This document shows positions 18,267 through 26,170 of a stretch of 26,170 bases of DNA, piece after piece. The position numbers and the translations under genes are program-made. Under the pieces are notes generated by a model. The model was not told the origin of the DNA, made no database searches, and worked only from the letters and a program-made list of their open reading frames with translations. The DNA comes from Gamarada debralockiae (taxonomy: Eukaryota > Ascomycota > Leotiomycetes > Helotiales > Hyphodiscaceae), in NCBI GenBank assembly GCA_002803225.1, contig NXFV01000871.1:1-26170 (forward strand), written 5' to 3'. Numbering within the stretch: the stretch's first letter is position 1; every line of letters starts with the position of its first letter.

Positions 18267-18583
18267 TGTGGCAGGGAAATGTGTTGGGAAGGTTGTTGTT
18301 GCCTTACTTTTCAGGTTTTAGTGGGTCTTACAATTGTAAGAACCTCGCTTAGCTAGTTTCGTCACGTGTCAGCGGGGGATAAATGGCCTTCGCAGCTGGA
18401 GTAGCACTTAGATAACATCGCAATCATACATCTCGTTTTTCGCATACATTCTGCAGTGCGTTCGAGCACCATGACCTTCGTTTTACGTCGTTAGTTTTCA
18501 TTTTAGTTTCATCCCTTACTGAGAGCACATGCGACACACAGCGCAATCGGGAAGCGCTTATACTCGCATTTCGCCCCTCTACA
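18267..18583. mobile_element. Solo LTR B, inserted in the gypsy-1 RT active-site motif
   Basis: 317 bases beginning TGTGGCAGGG and ending CCCCTCTACA, with GTAT (AGTAT if the last A is shared) on both sides (18262-18266 and 18583/18584-18587). Removing it and one duplication restores the reading VYLND across the join, so it is an insertion after the gypsy coding sequence was in place. It is visibly G+C-richer than its surroundings and has CpA/TpG steps intact. It contains a 14-bp palindrome CTTACAATTGTAAG (18327-18340). It resembles neither of the other LTR families here. It carries no recognisable coding sequence; a non-autonomous element with LTR-like ends is the alternative. Confidence 0.78.
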
Positions 18584-21500
18584 GTATACTATATAAAAGT
18601 TATTAAGATAATTAAATAAGATATTATTTATATAGTACTAATAGGTTATAGGGCTATTAGTTAAGCTAAAGAGTAGTATTATATATTTGTACAAGCTATA
18701 CTAAGTCTAAAATATTATTAGCTCTTTAAACTAAGGGTCTATATATATATAATGAAATACTTATTAGATATTAAGCTTTGTAAAGATCTTAGTCTTACTA
18801 ATTTAGGCTAGTGTTTTATTAATTAATAGCAATAGGTAGTAGTCTTTATAGGTAAGCTAATTTAGCTTGTAGAAGTCGATATAGAACTATAATAACCTAT
18901 TAGACTTCTTAACAAAGAGTACTAGTATTATAAAGGGAGCTTAGCTTAGTTTAATAAACCCTTTATTAAGGTTCTTAATTAAGTATTACTTAATAGTCTT
19001 GAGCTCTTTATTTATTATCTTATATAGCGGGCTATAACTAAGGTTATTTTCTCCTTTAAGATCGATTTTATAATTGTATAAGTAATATAGGAGTAGCTTA
19101 TTTAACTCTGTCTTTGAGAATATATCCTTAAAGTCCTAGTACTATTCTAGTAAGACCTTTTTTAAGGCCTTCTCTTAGTCTTTGGGCTTATTTATATCTA
19201 GTTCTAAGTTAGCTTAAGTAGCCCCTTATTAGCTTGCGCTAGTAAGGCCCCCTCTATCCCTTAGTTCTTTGTACTCTTAAAGGATATAGTCGATTTTATA
19301 TAGGCTAGTTATAAATACTTTATTGTCTTTGACTTGTAGATTATAATGTATTATAAAGGTACTAATTATAGTAATATTAATTATAGCCTTTAAGTAAGTC
19401 TTTATAGTCTAGGGATAGGGTTATCTCTTATATAGTATTAGCTTTAGTTGTATTGTATTAGTTAGCTTGTCTTCTATCTTATATATACTATCTCGTATAT
19501 TCTACTTATGTGTTTAGGGTGGTATAGGCCTCTAGGCAGGCCTTACGGCCTTTAGGGCACCTATAGCTTTTGTATTAGCGTTATTAGGCGGCTTACTATT
19601 ACTTATGTTGTCTGTAAAACTGTCTGTCAAGTCATTTGTCAAGTTATCTGTCTTAGCTTCACTAGAGTCCTTAATATATATAAGTAAGGGAGCTCTATAG
19701 CCTATAGTATATCATTAGTCTTTGAGTTTGAATATATAGTCTTGTGTATTGATATTGGCTTAATATAAGTCTATGGCCTGTTATAGTAAGAGGGTACTTT
19801 ATAGTACAGGGATCTCTTTAACTATAGAATATAAAGGTTTTAAGTAATTTAGCTAGTATAAATAGTTATATTTAATATTAATAAGAATATTAAAGTATAC
19901 AAACTATTTACAGCTAAGGATTAGGTTGTATACTTTAAAGTCTAGGATCAAGAGGGGTAAATTATACTATCGTTAGTTATTAATAGTAAGATATAGTTAT
20001 AAGATATATATAATCGAGTTACTAGTCTTTCTATTATAGCCCTTGATACTAATAGGTTATAGTAAACATTAGGCCCTTAGGTTTAGGAACTTGGCGATAT
20101 CAATTATATAGTAAGTATTAATAAAAACGAAACTATTTGCTCTAGAGGTAGCTAGTACTTTTAGTTTGATAGAGTATCTATTATATAATAAGGTATATAA
20201 TATTATTAAGTATAAGCTACTAATTAATTGCCTTAAGTTAACCTTTAATAGATTAACTTTAAATTTACTTAAGAAGGAGTCTTTTCTTAGGTATCTTTTT
20301 TTCTTAACTTATACTTAGCTTTATCTTTATTCTCTTTAATTTCTTTTAAGTTTATACGCTTTAGTTTAGGATAATTATATAAGAAGTGACTAGGCTTACT
20401 ATAGTTAAAGTAAGTAATAGACTTATTAGTTATAAGTATAGGGTTCAAGGCAAGGGTCTAAAGGCATTAGTTATTAGATAGCGGGGCTAAGCTTAATCGG
20501 GCTATAGACACTGCTAGGGGCAAAAGAAGAGGTTAGAGCTCGTAGGGTATATACATTAGCTTTATAGCCTTAGAACTCGAGGGGGTTTTATTCTCTTTAA
20601 ATTACTTCTACTAGTTAATATAGCTAATAATCCATTAGAGCTCTAAATTAAGTATAAGGTAATGTATAGTAAGTTTCTTATATATATTAAGGTTAATAAG
20701 GGTTATAGCTAAGCGTTCCTATAATTGTATTATAATCTTATTAAATAGGTCTATATATAAGTCTTAAGCAAGGACCTAACTCTTACTAGCTAAGTATAAG
20801 AAGATTATCTAGAACTCTAAAAATATTTAGCTTACTCTTATTATTAATTAATTATATACAAAGCGTATATCGTACGTCTTATTTAAGTTTATATAAATAG
20901 TAGCTAAGTATTAGACTATCTTAGTAGCTAAAGTAAATCGAAGGAGAGAATCTTTATTAAATTATAGAAGTAAGTACTTTTATATGTCCTTAGTTATATA
21001 ATTAAAGAGATAAAATATCTTATCTTCCTCTATAGTATAATAGTCTATATTAGCTTATAGCTTGCCCTTAATTAGAATGTACTAGGCTTTGAAAGTAAGG
21101 TTAATATTATTAAATAGTAGATTGGGATTAAGGAGTATCCTTAAGTATTAGTAATTAATATATAATATACTAGAGGTAGGCGTAATATAAGAGGGAGATT
21201 ATTTAATAGTTAGAAGAGAGTCTTAAAAGACTTAAGAAGGTAGTTAATTGTGCAAAGGAGTATAAGAGGTTTGTTAAGAGTGTAATTAACTATATGATTT
21301 GTCTTAAGCTTACAAAAGAATCACAAGCTAATTTATCTTCTAGTTTATATTATTTATCGACTTTTTTGTCTCGGCTTAATTAATTTATATTTAAGTGCGA
21401 AGTACTTAAACTTTATTATTATTACTAGTATTACTAGCGAAGGACTTAGGGAGTATAGGATATTAAGTTATAAGTTGTTTTTTAGGTACTTTACCCTTTA

Positions 21501-21599
21501 CAGGACTTTTAGTTTATAGTACTATATTAGCTATATTCGCTAGATTTATAGGATATTCTTAGATGCCTTCTTAGGCGAAGAGAGTAGAGCTTAGTATAA

Positions 21600-21883
21600 T
21601 ATAATAGTACTATATATTAGAGTCTTACGTATTAAAGACCCTATATAGTAAATACTAAATTAACGAAAATACTAAGCTAAGGAGAGAAGGAAAAAGCTTT
21701 GTAGATATATAAAACTTAATATAACTCCCGGATATACTATATACTAGGCTCCCGTATAAACGCGTAAGTCACGCGTGAGTCACGTGTAGTCAGGCGATAG
21801 CCTACGGCGGCCTTATTAGCTCGCGCTAACAAGGGGCCAGCAAATCGCCTAGAAGTCAGGTGACAAATCGCCAGACTATCATA
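21600..21883 (-). repeat. Gypsy-1 LTR, right copy (5' LTR of the minus-strand element)
   Basis: 284 bases, homologous to 15068-15340, starting TATAATAG where the left copy has TGTGACAG. An 11-base duplication of the GTCACGCGTGA region explains the extra length. Nearly all substitutions against the left copy are C/T or G/A. The minus-strand sequence just inside (TTATACTAAGC) is where a tRNA primer site is expected, but RIP prevents naming the tRNA. Confidence 0.93.
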
Positions 21884-21888
21884 ATATC
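21884..21888. repeat. Target-site duplication ATATC, right copy (gypsy-1)
   Basis: It matches 15063-15067. LINE sequence resumes directly after it. Confidence 0.9.
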
Positions 21889-23148
21889 CTAGCTCGTGAT
21901 TAAGCTATAGATCCTTTCGGACTAGTAGTTTAAAGTCCTCCCTCTATAGTCTATAGTCGATCTTACTATATATCTTACTTATAATATAAAAATAGCTCTA
22001 AATATAGGGCTTAAAGCTATACTCTTAATAATAGATATAAAAGGAGCGTTTAATAGAGTATTACTAGGTAGATTAGTCTATAGACTCTGCGAGCAAAGCT
22101 AGCCTAATAACCTTATCCACTAGATCTAGTCCTTTATAACTAATAGGTCTATAAAGATCTATTTAGATAATAAGATAGGCCTAGAGACCCGAATTAAATA
22201 TAGGCTACTATAAGGCTCCTCTATCTCCCTAATTCTCTTTATACTTTATATAGCCCCTCTCTTCTAGCTTAGCTAATCTATAGGCCGTTTTAGATATATA
22301 GATAATATTACTCTCCTTATAGTCTCTATAGACCTTAAAACTAACTATAATAAGCTTTAAGAGGACTTATAGGAAGCCCTAGCCTAAAGTAAATCAAAAG
22401 ATATTATATTTAATCTAACTAAGTCAGAGCTTCTCTACTTTATAAGAAGCTATAAGAAGAATACAGATAATCTACCTAGAGTTATAGCTAGTATATACTC
22501 CGTAAACGAGACCTCTAGCTTACTATACTAGCTAGGAGTCTTCTTTGACTATAAACTTAGCTTTGAATATTATATTTAAACTCTAGTCTCTAAAGCTCTT
22601 TTAGTAGGGAATATACTTCGATCTCTAGAGAAAACGACCTAAGAAGTTCCGTCTATTCTCCTTTAATAGGCCGTAACAGCCTATATTCTCCGGAAAGACT
22701 ACTTTATAGCTAAGACCTAGTAGCCTAGTAGTTTTCAATAAACTAGAAAACAATAGACTACGAACTAGATTAGAGCCTATACCTAACTCTTAGAGAAGAT
22801 AGTATATAGTAGTACTAGGGCTATTCTACTAGTATACTATATAACCTAGACTATAGCTCTCCTTAAGAAAGCCTATATCTTACTACCTAAAATTAAGCTT
22901 AATAGAATAGCGTAGACGTTTACAGCCTGTACAGCCCGTCTTAACCTATAATACCTACTCTATAAACGGACAAAGAAAATACTCTAGTCTAGATACCTAA
23001 CCTCTTAGTTAACCCGCTAGATACTTACTCTCCCTAAGGCTAAGTCTATAAACCTAATTATATACTCTCTATAGAAGGCCTATAAAAACTATCTCTCTAT
23101 ATAACAAAGGATATCTAGCTCTCTAGGCTATATAAAAGAGTAGGCTAC
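21889..23148 (+). mobile_element. Tad1-like LINE, right segment (RT catalytic part onward), RIP-decayed
   Basis: This continues the reading broken at 15067. LINE motifs in order are LTIDVKGAF-like ILIIDIKGAFNRVLLGRLVYRL (first palm Asp at about 22033), SFITNRSIKIYLDNK (about 22130-22170), GSSISLILFILYIAPLF (about 22215-22262), and the active-site box FRYIDNITLL at 22289-22318, where the family has a Y-x-DD motif. A thumb/connection region follows, with YLTS ... LGYIKE near the end (about 22990-23140). The RNase H and tail regions expected downstream are cut off by the LTR starting at 23149. The copy is full of stops. Confidence 0.85.
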
Positions 23149-23562
23149 TGTAACAGCTACTGGTAGCTAGAGGGCAGCAGGAGGGATTACAGTATATCAG
23201 AGAAGTAGCAACAGAGAAAGGGAGATAATAGTAATTGTATTAAAAGAGGTTCCGTAGTACTAGTGCACTTATATAATATAAACTCAAGCTTGTCTTTCTA
23301 AAGTAGAGTTAATAGACCTTACTTATTATTTACTCCTGGCTCTTGCCTTTATATAATAACTATACTATTACTGACTCTATAACTAACTATATATTAACTA
23401 ACTACTAACTAATCGCTAACTATCCTTAACTATACAAATATATTAAGCCTGGCTTAAGTAATAGTTACTATATAAAATCGCCTATAAAATCGCCTATAAA
23501 ATCGCCTATAAAATCGCCTATAAAATCGCCTATATATCTTCAGGAGCTAGGCTCTTATTACA
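23149..23562 (-). repeat. Gypsy-2 LTR (3' LTR)
   Basis: 414 bases with ends TGTAACAG ... TTATTACA on the plus strand. It aligns to the reverse complement of solo LTR A (shared blocks around GGAGGGAT, CAGTATAT, AGAGAAGTAGCAACAG and ATATAAACTCAAGCTTG). Bases right of it do not match the left flank, so it is the 3' LTR of a larger element rather than a solo LTR. Confidence 0.88.
23471..23530. repeat. 12-bp minisatellite, five copies, inside gypsy-2 LTR
   Basis: TATAAAATCGCC is repeated perfectly five times (23471, 23483, 23495, 23507, 23519). The corresponding part of solo LTR A has only degenerate GGC(T/C)AT-like units, so the array is an expansion specific to this copy or sublineage. Perfect identity among copies in an otherwise heavily mutated region suggests expansion after most of the mutation. 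Confidence 0.92.
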
Positions 23563-23580
23563 ACTATCCCCCTTTTAAGG
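23563..23580 (-). other. Polypurine tract of gypsy-2
   Basis: The minus strand reads CCTTAAAAGGGGGATAGT directly before the LTR. A G-run purine tract next to an LTR marks the plus-strand priming site and shows minus-strand coding. Confidence 0.7.
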
Positions 23581-26170
23581 CTACTTGTCCATGAGGAGCT
23601 AGGCTTGTATTGAACTAGTAGTCTTAGCTATCCTTATTAAAACCTAGTAAGAAAAAAGAGTAATAGCTAATATTATAGTATAGTAGTTTTAGTTATTAAG
23701 TGACTTAAGCAAGGTTCTTATAATTATAAGACTTATATTATACTTTAGGCATTAACTTCCTTGGAAAATCCCTAGTATCTTAGATCCTTAGGTAATAGTT
23801 TAAGTTTAAACTTAGTATTATTAAGTCTCTCTAGCTTTCTTAGCCTTTTTGTACTTTTATATTACTTCTTATATATTTCTTATACTATCCTTAAATACCT
23901 AGAGATTATACTTAGTTAGCTATTCTTTCTACTTTATTAAGTAATAAGTCTATCTCTTAATAATAGCCTAGTCTTTTACTTCCTTAATCTTTTATTTTTT
24001 ATTATTCTTTAGTTCTAGTAAAGATATAAGAGATTAACTATCCTTAGGCTTATACTTATTAATAAATTAAATAAAGAATATATTATATAATTAGTTATAT
24101 TTTTTAGGAAGAGCTAGTTAGTAGGCCTATATACTAATATATTCTAGAATTTATAAGAGTCTAATTTACTTAAGTTATAGCTTCTTATCTTTAAGTCTTA
24201 GGTTCTTTATAGATAACTTAACTAAGTCTTCTTACTTAAAGAGCTTAAGTTAATATTATTAATTATAATACTTAACTTATTATTTTTAGCTCTAAAGTAG
24301 CTAATTTATAAGATATTTCTATAGGTCTATAAGATATATAATTTAGTTATATACTACTAGTATTTCCCCCTTACTAGTACTATTCTTAGTACTAGTAATA
24401 TTAACTTATAGTTCTAGATTATAGCTATATAAGGCTTTAAAAGAGGTTATACTAGTACTTAAGCTTCGACTATTATTATAGGTAAATTTAGCGCTAAATA
24501 AGAGCTTTACTTAGTTTATCTACTTAAGGCTAATATAGGCTTAAAAGTAGTTCTTAAGTATATAGTTAAGGATTTTAGTTTATTTATTAATTTATAGATA
24601 AAAGATAATACTAAGCCTTTACTTAATTAAGAAGTAAGTATAGACCTTAGCCTAGAACTTAAAAGTAATCTTAGTATTTCTATTAAATACTATTCCTTAA
24701 GAGGAACTATACTTAAGTTTAATATTCTTATAAAATAAAGCTATAAATTTAAGTATAGCTAAGATAATAGTTATTAAGATAAATTTAACTATCTTAGTAT
24801 AATAGTCTACTATAACTAAAATAGTATTATACTTTATAGTCCCTATATATAATTTAAGGAGTTAAGTAATAAAGTTAAGTAAAACCTCTTACTAAGGGTA
24901 CTATAATATAAATAAAGGCTTAAGCTTATTATATAGCTTATACCTAAGGATTATAATATTCTAATAGATTAAGTAAGTAATTATATACTCTTTAATATTA
25001 GTTACTAACCTTAGCTAATAGAACTTATACTATAGTAGTTCTCTAGTCTTATTAATGTCTTAGTGCCCTATAAGCTAGTTATTATAGTATAAGTACAAAA
25101 GCTCTTAAATTAGTACCTTCTATTAAGGGATAATAGCCCTTCTCTTATAATAAAGTAAACTTTATTAATTTAAAGTATAGTCTTCTTAGCTAGTATCTTC
25201 TTAGTATATATTCTTTTAATATAACTTTAGCTTCTTCTTAAGCCTACTATATAAGGGATTAGTTCCCTAGAACTTTAAAATTAAATCTATTAGACTAAGT
25301 ACTATCTTTTTACTTAAGAGGTCCTTATACTAAATTATATTCTTAACTTCCCTCCTAGTAACTACCTATAATTATATAAGCTTAATAAGATAGCTAGTCT
25401 TACTATCCTTTACTTTAGATAATATATAAAGTACTTAAATAGTCTAAGTAGAGGTCTATAGACTAATAGTATCCCTTTTTAGGTCCTACTAGTCTCTAGG
25501 CTTTATACTTAAAGGACTTAAGATATTAACTCTTTAGGTTGCCTTTGCTATATTATATAGCTCTGCCTCTAGTAGATTAAAATCAAATTTAGACCTAGCT
25601 TTAGTCCTATTAAGCTTAAGTCCTATAGTACTATATAGCCGGAAATCAGATTTAGACCCAGCTTTAGTCCTATTAAGCTTAGGTCCTTTAGTATTATACA
25701 GCTAGAAATCAAGTACCCTTCTAGCTACTTTATATAGCTAGCACTTGGCTATTTTACATAGTACTTCAGGTCCAGCTACCTCCGGCAGATTAGAATCTAG
25801 CCCTATAAGTCTGCGCTCTAGCAGGTCCTTCTATACTAGACTAGCGATTTCCCCTGCCTAGTAGGTGAAATTAGGCCGTTATAATAGCCTGTTAGTAAGG
25901 TTCAAAGACCCCAGTTAGTATTATATAATAAAGTTATAAAGAATTAAGTAGATTAGCTATTTAGCTTATTTACTATTTATTCGAGATTGTTTTATAAACT
26001 CTTATAAGTTTATATAATTTAACTATACTTTAATAGTATAACTAGTCCTGTCTAAGTACTAGCGCTAGTACTTAAAATACTTAATAATTATTATTAATTC
26101 CTTATTAAGAGTAAAGTAATTAAGCTTAGCTCCCTTAAACTACTTAAAAAAGAATATAATTAAATACTAT
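23581..26170 (-). pseudogene. Gypsy-2 pol 3' part (RNase H and integrase), multiply broken
   Basis: On the minus strand from the right edge, RNase H-like sequence reads AKLNYFTLNKEL, then IIIIKYFKYWR, then INLQEFIKQSR (about 26135-25965), the pattern 'LNY...KE.LAI...F..WRHYL ... NLQ.F'. After a spacer with a 63-bp tandem repeat, integrase reads LIGH.DINKTREL, then KEYIITYLIY, then DFITQLPKLY and NTILVIVDYYTKIVKFI (about 25075-24780). The HHCC zinc site appears with Tyr at the Cys positions. Many stops in each frame exclude function. The region 23581-24700 should hold the integrase C-terminus, but I could not read it reliably. Confidence 0.8.
25580..25718. repeat. 63-bp tandem repeat, two copies plus a partial third, in gypsy-2 pol
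   Basis: Units begin at 25580, 25643 and 25706 with AAATCA(A/G). The first two share blocks such as GCTTTAGTCCTATTAAGCTTA and differ mainly by C/T and A/G transitions. The period is 21 codons, so the duplication keeps the reading frame. It lies between the RNase H and integrase regions. Confidence 0.85.

Larger units (their letters stand above)
15357..21599 (-). pseudogene. Gypsy-1 gag-pol (protease-RT-RNase H-integrase-chromodomain), multiply broken
   Basis: Minus-strand frames, full of stops, give a clear series. Gag has a knuckle region (YFNYSKPSHFLYNYP at 20412-20368). RT ends in VYLNDILIYLD (18266-18230), split by a solo LTR inside the YLDD motif. RNase H reads YFLKTIAPTKCNYSIYNKEI (about 17755-17695) and KALEYFITTKQL (about 17615-17575). 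The integrase zinc-region end reads ERFVCNYQPCRR, followed by PLPILEHP, two stops and MTIDFKSMPKD (about 16975-16890, first catalytic Asp kept). The second integrase Asp is in FDRGP (about 16345), followed by KLSTTFYL and the TKIINQ-like end. The C-terminal barrel and chromodomain region shows RKLDY, EVKLLGT, ADDPLLGQVNE and KV-stop-EILALKL. Most stops are CAA/CAG/TGG changed to TAA/TAG, fitting RIP. No open frame of useful length survives. Confidence 0.9.
15068..21883 (-). mobile_element. Ty3/gypsy LTR retrotransposon (chromodomain type), RIP-decayed, nested in LINE
   Basis: An element of about 6.8 kb with LTRs at 15068-15340 and 21600-21883, flanked by ATATC on both sides. Genes read on the minus strand, so the functional 5' LTR is the right one. 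On that strand the order is gag with a CCHC knuckle (20412-20371), RT (about 18800-17950), RNase H (about 17950-17530), integrase (about 17330-15950) and chromodomain region (about 15750-15500). A polypurine tract and the 3' LTR follow. This is the chromovirus arrangement. It is interrupted by two later insertions now reduced to solo LTRs (16408-16798 and 18267-18583). Confidence 0.92.
23149..26170 (-). mobile_element. Second Ty3/gypsy element (gypsy-2), partial at window edge
   Basis: It begins on the left with an LTR at 23149-23562 and runs off the right edge. A polypurine tract just inside that LTR, and minus-strand RNase H (about 26170-25950) and integrase (about 25100-24780) readings, show that this is the 3' half of a minus-strand element. 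It interrupts the LINE downstream of the RT. The 5-bp flank on the left is GCTAC; the matching copy should lie beyond 26170. Composition is extremely A+T-rich, more so than gypsy-1. Confidence 0.85.

Noticed and set aside
23471..23530. Possible CRISPR-like array
   Set aside because: The units are contiguous 12-mers without spacers, inside a fungal LTR; it is a minisatellite.
14012..26170. Mitochondrial or plasmid origin for the A+T-rich block
   Set aside because: The block contains nested nuclear LTR and LINE elements with target duplications and RIP-type mutations, and joins normal nuclear DNA directly.

Overview
The window is nuclear DNA from a filamentous ascomycete (Pezizomycotina). The evidence is a 52-nt GT..AG intron with a CTAAC branch site, a fungal NB-ARC/TPR (NLR-type) gene, a DUF3433 membrane protein, Fot1/pogo, Ty1/copia, Ty3/gypsy and LINE relics, and heavy C-to-T / G-to-A decay at TpG/CpA sites typical of repeat-induced point mutation (RIP). 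I cannot name a species.

Bases 1-14011 have ordinary base composition and hold a few intact genes among many relics. From left to right: a three-to-four-copy CACGTG array upstream of a broken NLR-type gene (292-2041); a truncated, frameshifted Fot1-like transposon on the minus strand (2042-3173) joined directly to the NLR inside its TPR repeats; a probable mitochondrial protein of unknown function (3289-4140); the 5' end of a decayed copia element (LTR, tRNA-like primer site and gag, 4141-4750, minus); an intact two-exon short-chain dehydrogenase (5886-6738, minus); a GMC-oxidoreductase pseudogene (7530-8483, minus); a probable enoyl-CoA-hydratase C-terminal scrap (about 11150-11374); and an intact DUF3433 multi-pass membrane protein (11441-13429, minus). 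Only three genes look functional: 3289-4140, the SDR and the DUF3433 gene. They do not form an obvious pathway.

Bases 14012-26170 are strongly A+T-rich, have no long open frames, and form a nest of RIP-damaged retrotransposons. The oldest layer is a plus-strand Tad1-like LINE (14012-15067, continued at 21889-23148). A minus-strand chromodomain-type Ty3/gypsy element (15068-21883, 5-bp target duplication ATATC) sits inside it, and a second gypsy element (LTR 23149-23562, internal region running off the right edge) interrupts the same LINE further on. The first gypsy element is interrupted by two solo LTRs (16408-16798 and 18267-18583), each with its own target duplication. Composition, target duplications and reading frames across the breaks give a relative order of insertion.

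I found no previously undescribed defence, toxin or biosynthetic system. The most informative signals are the nested insertion record, the RIP changes written into catalytic motifs (LINE YADD read as YIDN, gag zinc-knuckle Cys codons read as Tyr), the mirror-image RIP gradient in the gypsy LTR pair, the NLR/transposon chimeric junction, and the CACGTG array.
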